Made by a program: the position numbers and the translations under genes
Notes under the pieces: generated by a model
Told to the model about the DNA's origin: nothing
Databases searched by the model: none
The model's input: the letters and a program-made list of their open reading frames with translations, nothing else
Source of the DNA: an uncultured Oscillospiraceae bacterium
Lineage (GTDB): Bacteria > Bacillota > Clostridia > Oscillospirales > Oscillospiraceae
DNA: 5,441 nucleotides
Reading direction: 5' to 3'
NCBI GenBank assembly: GCA_905205085.1
Contig: CAJLCG010000125.1
Span: 1 to 5,441, forward strand
In this document: in pieces, positions 1 through 5,430 of the stretch
How positions within the stretch are numbered: position 1 is the stretch's first letter
Layout: every line of letters begins with the position of its first letter

Positions 1-689
1 CCCTCATCGTCCTCATGGCCCAGATGGGCTCCTTTGTCCCGGCGCGCTCCGCCCATATCGGCGTGGTGGACCGGGTGTTCACCCGCATCGGGGCCAGTGA
101 CGACCTGTCCGCTGGCCAGTCCACCTTCATGGTGGAGATGACCGAGGTGGCCCAGCTGCTGAAAAACGCCACCCGCCGCTCCCTGCTTATCCTGGACGAG
201 ATCGGCCGAGGCACCAGCACCTACGACGGCATGGCCATTGCCCGCTCGGTTTTAGAATATTGCGCCGACAAACGGCGGCTGGGGTGCAAGACCCTCTTTG
301 CCACCCACTATCACGAGCTCACCGTCCTGGAAGGTGAGATTCCCGGGGTGAAAAATTACAATATTGCCGCCAAAAAGCGGAAAGACCAGGTGATTTTCCT
401 CCGGAAAATCGTCCGGGGCGGGGCCGACCAGAGCTACGGCATCGAGGTGGCCCAGCTGGCCGGTGTGCCCGACCGGGTTATCAAGCGGGCCCGGGAGATC
501 TTGAAGGATCTGGAGGCCGGGGGCGTGGAGCGCCCGGTGGTTTCGGTCCAGGAGGACAGCGGGCAGGTGTCTCTGGGAGATTTGGGGGGCGAGACGGTGC
601 TGAAAAAGCTGCGCATGACCGATGTGAATATTCTCTCGCCCATTGAGGCGCTGAATTTGCTGAATGAATTGAAACAGGACCTGAACTAA
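1..689 (+). CDS. mutS: DNA mismatch repair ATPase MutS (C-terminal part, 5' end outside window)
   Basis: MutS binds mismatches and small loops in newly replicated DNA and, on ATP binding, becomes a sliding clamp that recruits MutL. The frame is open from base 3 ([14 protein letters not shown]), so the ATG at 15 is internal and the true start lies upstream. Visible parts of the ABC-type ATPase domain are the Walker [17 protein letters not shown] (Asp 195-197, Glu 198-200) and the FATHYHEL switch histidine segment (about 297-320). The Walker A loop, mismatch-binding and connector domains lie outside the window. After the helical dimer-contact region ([19 protein letters not shown]) comes a variable linker with QVSL (564-575), a plausible beta-clamp-binding motif, then the conserved ending [15 protein letters not shown]. 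The C-terminus looks natural and full length. The TAA directly abuts a repeat element. The family call is very secure; the clamp motif is inferred from its sequence and position. Confidence 0.97.
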   Translation, partial: LIVLMAQMGSFVPARSAHIGVVDRVFTRIGASDDLSAGQSTFMVEMTEVAQLLKNATRRSLLILDEIGRGTSTYDGMAIARSVLEYCADKRRLGCKTLFATHYHELTVLEGEIPGVKNYNIAAKKRKDQVIFLRKIVRGGADQSYGIEVAQLAGVPDRVIKRAREILKDLEAGGVERPVVSVQEDSGQVSLGDLGGETVLKKLRMTDVNILSPIEALNLLNELKQDLN

Positions 690-715
690 CCTACTTTTCT
701 TGAAAGAAAAGTAGG
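690..715. other. Perfect 11-bp stem-loop at left edge of repeat copy 1
   Basis: CCTACTTTTCT pairs perfectly with AGAAAAGTAGG around a TGAA loop. It begins at the base after the mutS TAA and is identical in copy 2 (4797-4822). No U-run follows on either strand, so it is not a classical intrinsic terminator, but a stem at the very 3' end of mutS could stabilise or define the transcript end. It could equally be a terminal structure of a mobile element. Confidence 0.8.
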
Positions 716-729
716 CAAAAGAACTTTCT

Positions 730-746
730 GCGAAACTGCGTTTCGC
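730..746. other. 7-bp stem-loop with compensatory change between copies
   Basis: GCGAAAC pairs with GTTTCGC around TGC. The homologous hairpin in copy 2 (4837-4853) is GGGAAAC/GTTTCCC around TTC. The C-G pair at 731/745 becomes G-C at 4838/4852, so both sides changed and pairing is kept, while the surrounding bases differ. This supports selection on structure rather than sequence. Confidence 0.7.
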
Positions 747-813
747 CTCTGCCTTTCCCAGAACATCTTTATTCTTCGATAGGGGCAGCCTTTGGCCGCC
801 GGGACGAGTGGAC

Positions 814-841
814 GTGACTTTCTGAGCGATCAGAAAGTCAC
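814..841. other. Perfect 12-bp stem-loop with GCGA tetraloop
   Basis: GTGACTTTCTGA pairs with TCAGAAAGTCAC over all 12 positions with a GCGA (GNRA-type) loop. In copy 2 (4929-4956) both arms are identical and only the loop changes, to ACGA. It is the strongest stem in the element. The inverted end of copy 1 has a related hairpin at 1344-1371. Confidence 0.8.
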
Positions 842-851
842 CAAAGAATCG

Positions 852-913
852 CCGGGGGACGCCTTCGATGAGCACTTGGCTTACGCCAGTGCTCATAGGC
901 GGCTTTCCCCCGG
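852..913. other. Nested stem module (forward) of repeat copy 1
   Basis: Three nested pairings stack: CCGGGGGA (852-859) with TCCCCCGG (906-913); GCCT (861-864) with AGGC (897-900); and TGAGCAC (869-875) with GTGCTCA (889-895), the last continuing as TGGC/GCCA around TTAC with one bulged T. In copy 2 the inner arms are TGAACAC/GTGTTCA (4984-4990, 5004-5010), a compensatory G-C to A-T change. The outer stem shrinks there to CCGGGG/CCCCGG. The module recurs in inverted orientation near 1271-1340. Confidence 0.7.
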
Positions 914-1052
914 TCCCCCTATTTTTACGAGGGCGTGTCCCTTCGGTTTGTGCGTCATTTCCGGCGGCCTAAGTTTTGACCGTGCATCCCTCTCCACTCG
1001 GGCCACAGGGCCCTTGTGCCATCAAAATTTGAAAGCATTTCCGCTCTACCAT

Positions 1053-1135
1053 ACACCGCCTGGTGCCTGCCTACCTGTTCGGTGCGGCGGTGGTCGGTGG
1101 ACCAGCTGCCACAGCTTTGCCAGAGCAGGCGGTGT
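1053..1135. ncRNA. Candidate structured RNA core of repeat copy 1
   Basis: An outer 10-bp stem, ACACCGCCTG (1053-1062) with CAGGCGGTGT (1126-1135), encloses a hairpin in which GGCGGTGGTC (1086-1095) pairs with GACCA plus CTGCC (1100-1104, 1106-1110), allowing one bulged G and one G-U pair, around a GGTG loop. The same architecture is in copy 2 at 5165-5248 with an 11-bp outer stem, and there the inner loop changes to GGGCG while the stem is intact. This is the best conserved internal block of the element. Transcription and function are inference, and I do not recognise a known RNA family. Confidence 0.5.
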
Positions 1136-1144
1136 CCGTATAAT
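1117..1144 (+). promoter_or_regulatory. Candidate sigma-A promoter inside repeat copy 1
   Basis: TTGCCA (1117-1122) and a perfect TATAAT (1139-1144) are 16 bases apart, one mismatch from the sigma-A/sigma-70 consensus, pointing toward the ATPase gene. Transcription would start near 1151 and give a structured leader of about 320 bases. The -10 box sits in the loop of GTGTCCG/CGGACAC (1132-1138, 1146-1152), which competes with the 3' arm of the core stem. The -10 is not conserved in copy 2 (TTATTTC-type sequence there), so it may be specific to this locus. Confidence 0.45.
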
Positions 1145-1283
1145 GCGGACACTCCAAAGTTTCTAGTGCGTAGGCCCCAGTGGGCCGTGGCAAGAAAGAC
1201 AGTCCGACCTGGCTTTGCCCGCCGGATGAACATACCCAGCCCCCAGGAGGGCGTCCCCCGTAATCGGGGGTCCGGGGCGGCGA

Positions 1284-1371
1284 CGCCTATGAGCGCCCGC
1301 TCCGCGCAGGCGCTCATCGAAGGAGCCCCCCGGCGGCGTTTTGGTTACTTTGCCGCCGCGGGCAAAGTAAC
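1284..1371. repeat. Inverted end module of repeat copy 1
   Basis: This stretch is the reverse complement, in diverged form, of 814-901. CGCCTATGAGC (1284-1294) is the exact inverse of 891-901, and GCTCATCGAAGG (1312-1323) is the exact inverse of 862-873. Local stems are TGAGCGCC/GGCGCTCA (1290-1297, 1309-1316) and GTTACTTTGCC/GGCAAAGTAAC (1344-1354, 1361-1371), the latter matching the position of the 814-841 hairpin. The two modules give the element quasi-terminal inverted repeats, as in MITE-like elements, though long-range pairing as RNA is also possible. Confidence 0.7.
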
Positions 1372-1473
1372 ACCCGCTCCCCGACCCGCCGGGCGGAACT
1401 TTCCCCAAAACCGACACCCTTCCCCTAAAAATATATGTAAAGGAAAAAACTTTACAGGAAAGAGGCCTCCCCC
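1372..1473 (+). other. Leader between repeat copy 1 and ATPase gene, with ribosome binding site
   Basis: A short stretch with no gene. It turns AT-rich at about 1426-1455, where a 6-bp hairpin GTAAAG/CTTTAC (1437-1442, 1450-1455) lies just before the purine-rich ribosome binding region AGGAAAGAGG (1456-1465), 8 bases before the ATG at 1474. The AT-rich patch may contain a promoter, but no well-spaced -35/-10 pair is visible. Confidence 0.5.
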
Positions 1474-2232
1474 ATGGGATATTTGGATCGCGTGTATCTC
1501 CGCCGCCCGGTGCCTCCGGATAGCTATCTCTCCCGCCTGCCCGCGGTGCGGGCCTTGGCGGAGCGGGGGGAGGAGGGGCTGTCCTTTTCCAGCCCGGTAA
1601 CCTTTTTGGTGGGGGAAAACGGGACTGGAAAGTCCACCCTGCTGGAAGCCATTGCCGTGGCCTGCGGCTTTAACGCGGAGGGGGGAACCCGGAATTTCCA
1701 TTTCTCCACCCGGGATACTCACTCTCCCCTCTGCCAGGCTATCACGGTGGCTCGCACCGACTATCCCCGGGACGGCTTTTTCTTCCGGGCGGAGAGCTTT
1801 TATAATGTGGCCACCAACATCGATGAAATGGACGAGGAGTTTAGTTTTGGCCCTCCCGTCATTGACAGCTACGGCGGGGTGTCTCTCCATGAGCAGTCCC
1901 ACGGGGAGAGCTTCCTGGCCCTGGTGGAGCACCGATTTGGGGGCCGGGGGCTCTACCTGCTGGACGAGCCCGAGGCCGCCCTCTCCCCTACCCGGATGAT
2001 GTCCCTGCTGGTGCTTCTGCACCGGCTGGTGGAAGAACATTCCCAGTTTGTCATCGCCACCCACTCCCCCATCCTGATGGCCTACCCCGGCGCCCGGATC
2101 TACCAGCTCTCCCAGCAGGGCATCGAGCCGGTGGCCTACCGGGACACGGAGCACTATCAGATCACCCGCCGCTTTCTGGAGGCGCCGGAGCGAATGCTGG
2201 AGCTGCTGTTTGAGGAGGACGAAGAAGCATGA
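1474..2232 (+). CDS. Predicted ABC-type/AAA ATPase, COG3910-like
   Basis: A complete 252-residue soluble ATPase of the single-domain, ABC-like predicted-ATPase group; no cellular role is established that I know of. Visible motifs are the Walker A GENGTGKST (47-55), the family-typical RNFHFSTRDTHSPL (73-86) and RAESFYNVAT (105-114), an ABC-like signature SYGGVSLHEQSHGES (132-146), the Walker B LYLLDEPEAALSP (160-172, Asp164/Glu165) and the switch-histidine segment FVIATHSPILMAYP (192-205). The Asp, Glu and His residues expected for hydrolysis are present. There is no signal peptide or membrane segment. The ATG is supported by an AGGAAAGAGG ribosome binding region and by the N-terminus (YLDRVYLRRP...LPAVRAL) usual for the group. 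The stop overlaps the next start (ATGA), so it is probably co-translated with the membrane protein and may form a module with it. A direct link to mismatch repair is only suggested by location. Confidence 0.9.
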   Translation: MGYLDRVYLRRPVPPDSYLSRLPAVRALAERGEEGLSFSSPVTFLVGENGTGKSTLLEAIAVACGFNAEGGTRNFHFSTRDTHSPLCQAITVARTDYPRDGFFFRAESFYNVATNIDEMDEEFSFGPPVIDSYGGVSLHEQSHGESFLALVEHRFGGRGLYLLDEPEAALSPTRMMSLLVLLHRLVEEHSQFVIATHSPILMAYPGARIYQLSQQGIEPVAYRDTEHYQITRRFLEAPERMLELLFEEDEEA

Positions 2233-2723
2233 GACAGCCCCCTAACTTTTTTTCCCAACTGCTGGCCCTGGTGCTGGGCGGCATCGGCGTGGCCTTTGTT
2301 CTGCTGGGGGCCCTGTTCACCTGGATGAATCTTCCGGTCCAGGGCGGCGGAGGCTGGGCCTTCTCCGCGGTGGGCCTAGTTCTGCTGGCGGCTGCGGCGG
2401 TATGCCTGATGTGGTATGGGCGGAAAAAGGCCCTGTGCCGCCGCCTGCGGGAGAAGGGCGTGAAGGTGGAACACGTGGGCTGTTCGGTGGAAAAACGGGT
2501 GTGGATTACCTGGAATACCCGCAGTTTTACAAACATTCCCGGGGAAAACTCCCCCTGGGTAGTGCGGTGCAGCTACCTGTGGAACGACAAGCTCTACACC
2601 GTGACCAGTCCCCTGGTGTGGACCCAGCCCGCCCCCATCCAGTACCCCGTCATCTATGTGGACCCGAAACACCCCCGGCGCTCCTGCATTGACCCGGATA
2701 CCCTATCCTTTCTTGTATTTTAA
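2229..2723 (+). CDS. Small two-helix membrane protein, DUF3592-like, function unknown
   Basis: A 164-residue protein with two hydrophobic helices, about residues 11-33 and 43-64, separated by a glycine-rich turn (PVQGGGG). A basic segment follows (RKKALCRRLREKG), then an Arg/Trp/Tyr-rich soluble domain. The positive charges after helix 2 suggest a hairpin with both ends in the cytoplasm. The C-terminal part (YLWNDKLYTVTSPLVWTQP, then VIYVDPKHPRRSCID) resembles the small domain of DUF3592-type proteins, in which a short beta-rich domain ends in a VDP(K/x)xP motif; I hold this at moderate confidence. The start ATG overlaps the ATPase stop as ATGA, with AGGAGG at 2213-2218 ten bases upstream, indicating translational coupling. 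It may anchor or regulate the ATPase, but this is inferred from position only. Confidence 0.85.
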   Translation: MRQPPNFFSQLLALVLGGIGVAFVLLGALFTWMNLPVQGGGGWAFSAVGLVLLAAAAVCLMWYGRKKALCRRLREKGVKVEHVGCSVEKRVWITWNTRSFTNIPGENSPWVVRCSYLWNDKLYTVTSPLVWTQPAPIQYPVIYVDPKHPRRSCIDPDTLSFLVF

Positions 2724-2749
2724 ACCCGATTTTGTTCCGAAATTGTTTT

Positions 2750-2754
2750 GGAGG
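2750..2754 (+). promoter_or_regulatory. Ribosome binding site of mutL
   Basis: GGAGG lies 5 bases before the ATG at 2760. It decides the start: a TTG at 2748 in the same frame would add four residues (MEVP) but lies on top of this site, whereas the protein from 2760 begins MPTIQVLD as MutL proteins normally do. Confidence 0.85.
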
Positions 2755-2759
2755 TACCT

Positions 2760-4796
2760 ATGCCAACCATTCAAGTATTAGACTCCCATGTGGCCGACCT
2801 GATTGCCGCCGGCGAGGTGGTGGAGCGGCCGGCCAGCGTGGCCAAGGAGCTGATGGAAAACGCCATCGACGCCGGGGCCTCCAAGGTAACGGTGGAGATT
2901 TCCCACGGGGGACTCACCTTCCTGCGGGTCACCGACGACGGCAAGGGCATCCCCGCCGGGGAGCTGAAAACCGCCTTTCTCCGCCACGCCACCAGCAAGC
3001 TGCGCACCGCCTACGACCTGGAGGCCATCGGCACCCTGGGCTTCCGGGGCGAGGCTCTGGCGGCCATTTCGGCGGTGTCCCGGGTGGAGGTGATGACCCG
3101 CACCGCGGACGCCCCCCTGGGGGCTTCCCTCTCCCTGGAGGGAGGCGTGCCCGGCGAGGTCGAGGAGGCGGGCTGTCCCCTGGGTACCACCATGGTGGTG
3201 CGGGACCTGTTTTACAACACCCCCGCCCGGCTCAAGTTTATGAAGAAGGACTCGGCCGAGGGGGCTGCCGTCTTTGCTGTGGTCCAGCGGGTGGCCCTGT
3301 CCCACCCGGAGGTAAGCGTCAAGTTTATCCGGGACGGCAAGCAGGAGCTGCTCACCCCCGGCGACGGCGCCCTCCAGAGCGCGGTGTACGCCGTGCTGGG
3401 TCGAGAGCTGGCCTTGGGCTTCCGGGAGGTGAAGTGCGGCGGCGAGGGCGTGAAGGTCACTGGTTTTGTCTCCCAGCCCGCCTGCTGCCGGGCCAGCCGA
3501 AACTGGCAGTTCTTCTTTGTCAATGGCCGCCAGGTGAAGTCCCGGCTGCTGATGGCTGCCCTGGAACAGGCCTACCAGAACCAGAAGATGGTGGGCAAGT
3601 TCCCCGCCTGCGTTCTCCACGTAGAGGTGAAGCTGAGCCAGGTGGACGTGAACGTCCACCCCGCCAAGACCGAGGTAAAGTTCGGCAGCGAGCGGGAGGT
3701 GTTCAACGCGGTGTACCACGCGGTCCTCTCCGCTCTGGAGGGGGACCGCAGCCACCCCCAGGCCACCTTCTCCCCCGCCCGGCCCAAGCAGACCCCCGGA
3801 CAGACCACCATGCCCGGCCTGTCCGCCCAGACCTACCGCCAGCTCACTGTGGCTGACATGGCAACCCCTCGCTTCTCCCCCAAGCCCCGGACCACCTGGG
3901 CGCCGCCCGCAGCTCCCGCGCCCCGGCCTTCTGCGCCGAAAAAGGCCTCCTATGTGGAAAGCGGTGTGGAAAACTTAGTGGACAAAGTGGACAACTTCGT
4001 ACACCCTGTGGAAAACTCTGTTGACAAAGTGGATAAGATTCCGCAGGAAACCCTCTTGCCTCCGAGAAAAATGGAGAAACAAGTACAAGTTGCTCCCATC
4101 GAACCTCAGCCCCAGCCCGTCCCGGAGCCGGAAGTGATTCCGGAACCGGAAGAGAAGCCGGTGGAAAAGCCGGTGGATATCCCCCAGCCGGAGCCGGAGG
4201 CCCAGCTGGTCACCGAACCGGTCCCCGAGGTGGAGCCCTGGCGAGTGGCCGGAGAGGTGCTGAACACCTACATCATTGTGGAGCAGGGGGACAAAATCCT
4301 GCTTATTGACAAGCACGCCGCCCACGAGCGGATGAACTTTGACCGCATGAAGGCCCAGGGCTATCAGGCCATGGCCCAGACCCTGCTCAGCCCGGTCCTC
4401 TGCCGCCTGGCCCCGGAGGAGCAGGCGGTGCTGCTGGGGAACCTGCCTCTGCTGGAGGAGTTCGGCTTCCAGGCCGATGACTTTGGCAGCGGAGCCCTGG
4501 CGGTGCGGGAGGCTCCCGACTACTTGGACGTGGAGGACATCCCCGACACCCTCTCCCAGCTGGCTCAGAAGCTGCTCACCACCGGCCACGCCGACCCCGC
4601 CGCGGCCCGGGATGAGCTGCTGCACACCATGGCCTGCAAGGCGGCCATCAAGGGGGGCTGGAAGACCAGTCCCCAGGAGCTGGAGCGGGTGGCCCGGGCG
4701 GTGATGGACGGAAGTGTCAAATATTGCCCTCATGGGCGGCCGGTGGCTATTGAATTGACGCGGAAAGAGTTGGAGAAGCAGTTCAAACGGGCTTAA
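2760..4796 (+). CDS. mutL: DNA mismatch repair protein MutL (endonuclease type)
   Basis: MutL couples mismatch recognition by MutS to strand removal; in species without MutH it nicks the new strand itself, stimulated by the beta clamp. The protein is complete, 678 residues. The N-terminal GHKL ATPase has ENAIDAG (33-39), DDGKGI (59-64), RHATSK (75-80) and GFRGEAL (94-100), followed by the transducer domain to about 327 (VNVHPAKTEVKF). A long Pro/Glu/Val-rich linker runs about 330-493. The C-terminal dimerisation/nuclease domain has DKHAAHERMNFD (517-528), matching DQHA(X)2E(X)4E with Lys for Gln and Asp for the last Glu, then QTLLSP (540-545) fitting a beta-clamp motif, ACKAAIK (625-631), CPHGRP (656-661) and a final QFKRA. 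The linker contains VENLVDKVDNFV/VENSVDKVDKI repeats (residues 399-427). It follows the membrane protein by 36 bases, probably in one operon, and its TAA touches repeat copy 2. Confidence 0.98.
   Translation: MPTIQVLDSHVADLIAAGEVVERPASVAKELMENAIDAGASKVTVEISHGGLTFLRVTDDGKGIPAGELKTAFLRHATSKLRTAYDLEAIGTLGFRGEALAAISAVSRVEVMTRTADAPLGASLSLEGGVPGEVEEAGCPLGTTMVVRDLFYNTPARLKFMKKDSAEGAAVFAVVQRVALSHPEVSVKFIRDGKQELLTPGDGALQSAVYAVLGRELALGFREVKCGGEGVKVTGFVSQPACCRASRNWQFFFVNGRQVKSRLLMAALEQAYQNQKMVGKFPACVLHVEVKLSQVDVNVHPAKTEVKFGSEREVFNAVYHAVLSALEGDRSHPQATFSPARPKQTPGQTTMPGLSAQTYRQLTVADMATPRFSPKPRTTWAPPAAPAPRPSAPKKASYVESGVENLVDKVDNFVHPVENSVDKVDKIPQETLLPPRKMEKQVQVAPIEPQPQPVPEPEVIPEPEEKPVEKPVDIPQPEPEAQLVTEPVPEVEPWRVAGEVLNTYIIVEQGDKILLIDKHAAHERMNFDRMKAQGYQAMAQTLLSPVLCRLAPEEQAVLLGNLPLLEEFGFQADDFGSGALAVREAPDYLDVEDIPDTLSQLAQKLLTTGHADPAAARDELLHTMACKAAIKGGWKTSPQELERVARAVMDGSVKYCPHGRPVAIELTRKELEKQFKRA
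3953..4036. repeat. DnaA-box-like 9-mer cluster and 42-base direct repeat inside mutL
   Basis: Six 9-mers of the form TGTGGAAAR or AGTGGAYAA start at 3953, 3965, 3977, 3986, 4007 and 4028. On the - strand they read CTTTCCACA, TTTTCCACA, TTGTCCACT (twice), TTTTCCACA and TTATCCACT, each close to the DnaA-box consensus TTATNCACA. The pattern partly reflects an imperfect 42-base direct repeat (from 3966 and from 4008) coding VENLVDKVDNFV and VENSVDKVDKI. All spacings are multiples of three, as expected for coding repeats. The patch is clearly less GC-rich than the rest of mutL. DnaA binding is speculative. Confidence 0.6.
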
Positions 4797-4928
4797 CCTA
4801 CTTTTCTTGAAAGAAAAGTAGGCAAAAGAACTTGGTGGGAAACTTCGTTTCCCTTCTGCGCCCGCAAGAAAGTAATTGCGTGGGAAAAGATTTTGTAGGG
4901 GCTGCCTTGGGCCACTGGGGGACGGGGT

Positions 4929-5027
4929 GTGACTTTCTGAACGATCAGAAAGTCACCAAAGAATCGCCGGGGATCTCCTTCGATGAACACTTGGCTTACG
5001 CCAGTGTTCATAGGCGTCGGCCCCCGG
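4929..5027. other. Hairpin plus nested stem module (forward) of repeat copy 2
   Basis: The 12-bp stem GTGACTTTCTGA/TCAGAAAGTCAC has an ACGA loop (4929-4956). It is followed by CCGGGG (4967-4972) pairing with CCCCGG (5022-5027), CCT with AGG (4977-4979, 5012-5014), and TGAACAC (4984-4990) pairing with GTGTTCA (5004-5010), with TGGC/GCCA continuing inward around TTAC. It corresponds to 814-913 in copy 1. Confidence 0.7.
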
Positions 5028-5164
5028 TCCCCCTGTTTACGGGAGCGGGTCACTTCGGCCTTTTGGTAATCATCGGCGGGCAAAATCAAGACCGGTTTCC
5101 GTCCTATTCTCAGGCCACGGGGCCCTTTTGCGATCCAAATTTGAAAGCATTTGTTTTCTAACGT

Positions 5165-5248
5165 ACACCGCCTGGTGCCTGCCTACCTGTTGGGTGCGGC
5201 GGTGGTCGGGCGGACCAGCTGCCACAGTTATGCCCAGCCAGGCGGTGT
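5165..5248. ncRNA. Candidate structured RNA core of repeat copy 2
   Basis: The outer stem ACACCGCCTGG (5165-5175) pairs with CCAGGCGGTGT (5238-5248). The inner hairpin pairs GGCGGTGGTC (5198-5207) with GACCA and CTGCC (5213-5217, 5219-5223) around GGGCG, keeping the bulged G seen in copy 1. It is strongly similar to 1053-1135 while the flanks differ. No promoter as good as the copy 1 candidate is visible. Confidence 0.5.
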
Positions 5249-5370
5249 TATTTCAACGCAATATTTACCAGATTTTGTGTATGTAGGGGCCTGTGTCCCC
5301 GAGGCAAAAAGAATGCATGGTCTTGTGTTCGGAGCCGCCGGACGCAAATGCCAAATCCTTAGGAGGGCGT

Positions 5371-5430
5371 CCCCCGTAACGGGGGTCTGGGGGCAATGAC
5401 TGTGAGCGCCCGCTGCGCGAAGGCGCTCAC
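5371..5430. repeat. Inverted end module of repeat copy 2 (incomplete)
   Basis: CCCCCG/CGGGGG around TAA (5371-5385) and the 9-bp stem GTGAGCGCC/GGCGCTCAC (5402-5410, 5422-5430) match 1255-1270 and 1290-1316 of copy 1. Read on the - strand this is the same kind of module as 4967-5040. The closing hairpin expected next lies beyond the window. Confidence 0.65.

Larger units (their letters stand above)
690..1371. repeat. Structured non-coding repeat element, copy 1 (downstream of mutS)
   Basis: About 680 bases with no convincing gene, starting at the base after the mutS stop and homologous along its length to the stretch after mutL (4797 to window end). In order it holds an 11-bp hairpin (690-715), a 7-bp hairpin (730-746), a 12-bp hairpin (814-841), a nested multi-stem module (852-913), a 5-bp hairpin (1000-1013), a central structured core (1053-1135), a GGCCC/GGGCC hairpin (1173-1186), a CCCCCG/CGGGGG hairpin (1255-1270), and an inverted version of the nested module (about 1271-1340) ending in an 11-bp hairpin (1344-1371). 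Conserved blocks alternate with freely diverged spacers, and differences inside stems are often compensatory. I infer a structured element, either RNA or a MITE-like mobile DNA. The right edge is set by the last hairpin and is approximate. I cannot assign it to a named family. Confidence 0.85.

Noticed and set aside
690..726. Rho-independent terminator after mutS (and the identical one after mutL)
   Set aside because: The stem is strong, but the sequence that follows is CAAAAGAACTT with no U-run, and the reverse direction lacks one too. Kept only as a hairpin.
252..896. 214-residue - strand frame opposite mutS and the repeat
   Set aside because: Antisense shadow of mutS joined to the repeat. 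No family resemblance, only the repeat-derived TGVSQVLIEG segment that recurs at 4793-5089.
792..1166. 124-residue + strand open frame in repeat copy 1
   Set aside because: It lies across the hairpin array, has no clear ribosome binding site, its ends are not conserved in copy 2, and stem changes explain its similarity to other copies.
690..1371. CRISPR array, tRNA or insertion sequence with transposase
   Set aside because: No regularly spaced short direct repeats, no tRNA-like fold with conserved arm sequences, and no transposase-like protein in either repeat copy.
1411..1437. Promoter just upstream of the ATPase (CCGACA / TATATG)
   Set aside because: Both boxes are only 4 of 6 matches with a 15-base gap; weaker than the candidate at 1117-1144.
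1016..1600. 194-residue + strand frame running from the repeat into the ATPase gene
   Set aside because: It overlaps the well-supported ATPase in another frame and crosses non-coding hairpins; the composition is Arg/Pro-rich as expected of GC-rich shadows.
1345..2154. 269-residue - strand frame opposite the ATPase
   Set aside because: Antisense shadow. The + strand carries all ATPase motifs and a good ribosome binding site.
2748..2759. Upstream TTG start for mutL
   Set aside because: The TTG sits on the GGAGG site itself. The ATG at 2760 has correct spacing and gives the usual MutL N-terminus.
2732..3856. 374-residue + strand frame overlapping mutL
   Set aside because: Gly/Arg/Pro-rich out-of-frame reading of mutL.
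4021..4026. TTGACA -35-like sequence in the mutL linker
   Set aside because: No -10-like sequence at the right distance; it codes for part of the VDK repeat.
4832..5161. 109-residue + strand open frame in repeat copy 2, and 5151-5399 after it
   Set aside because: Same reason as copy 1: the shared peptide comes from the conserved stems, and the C-terminal parts do not match between copies.
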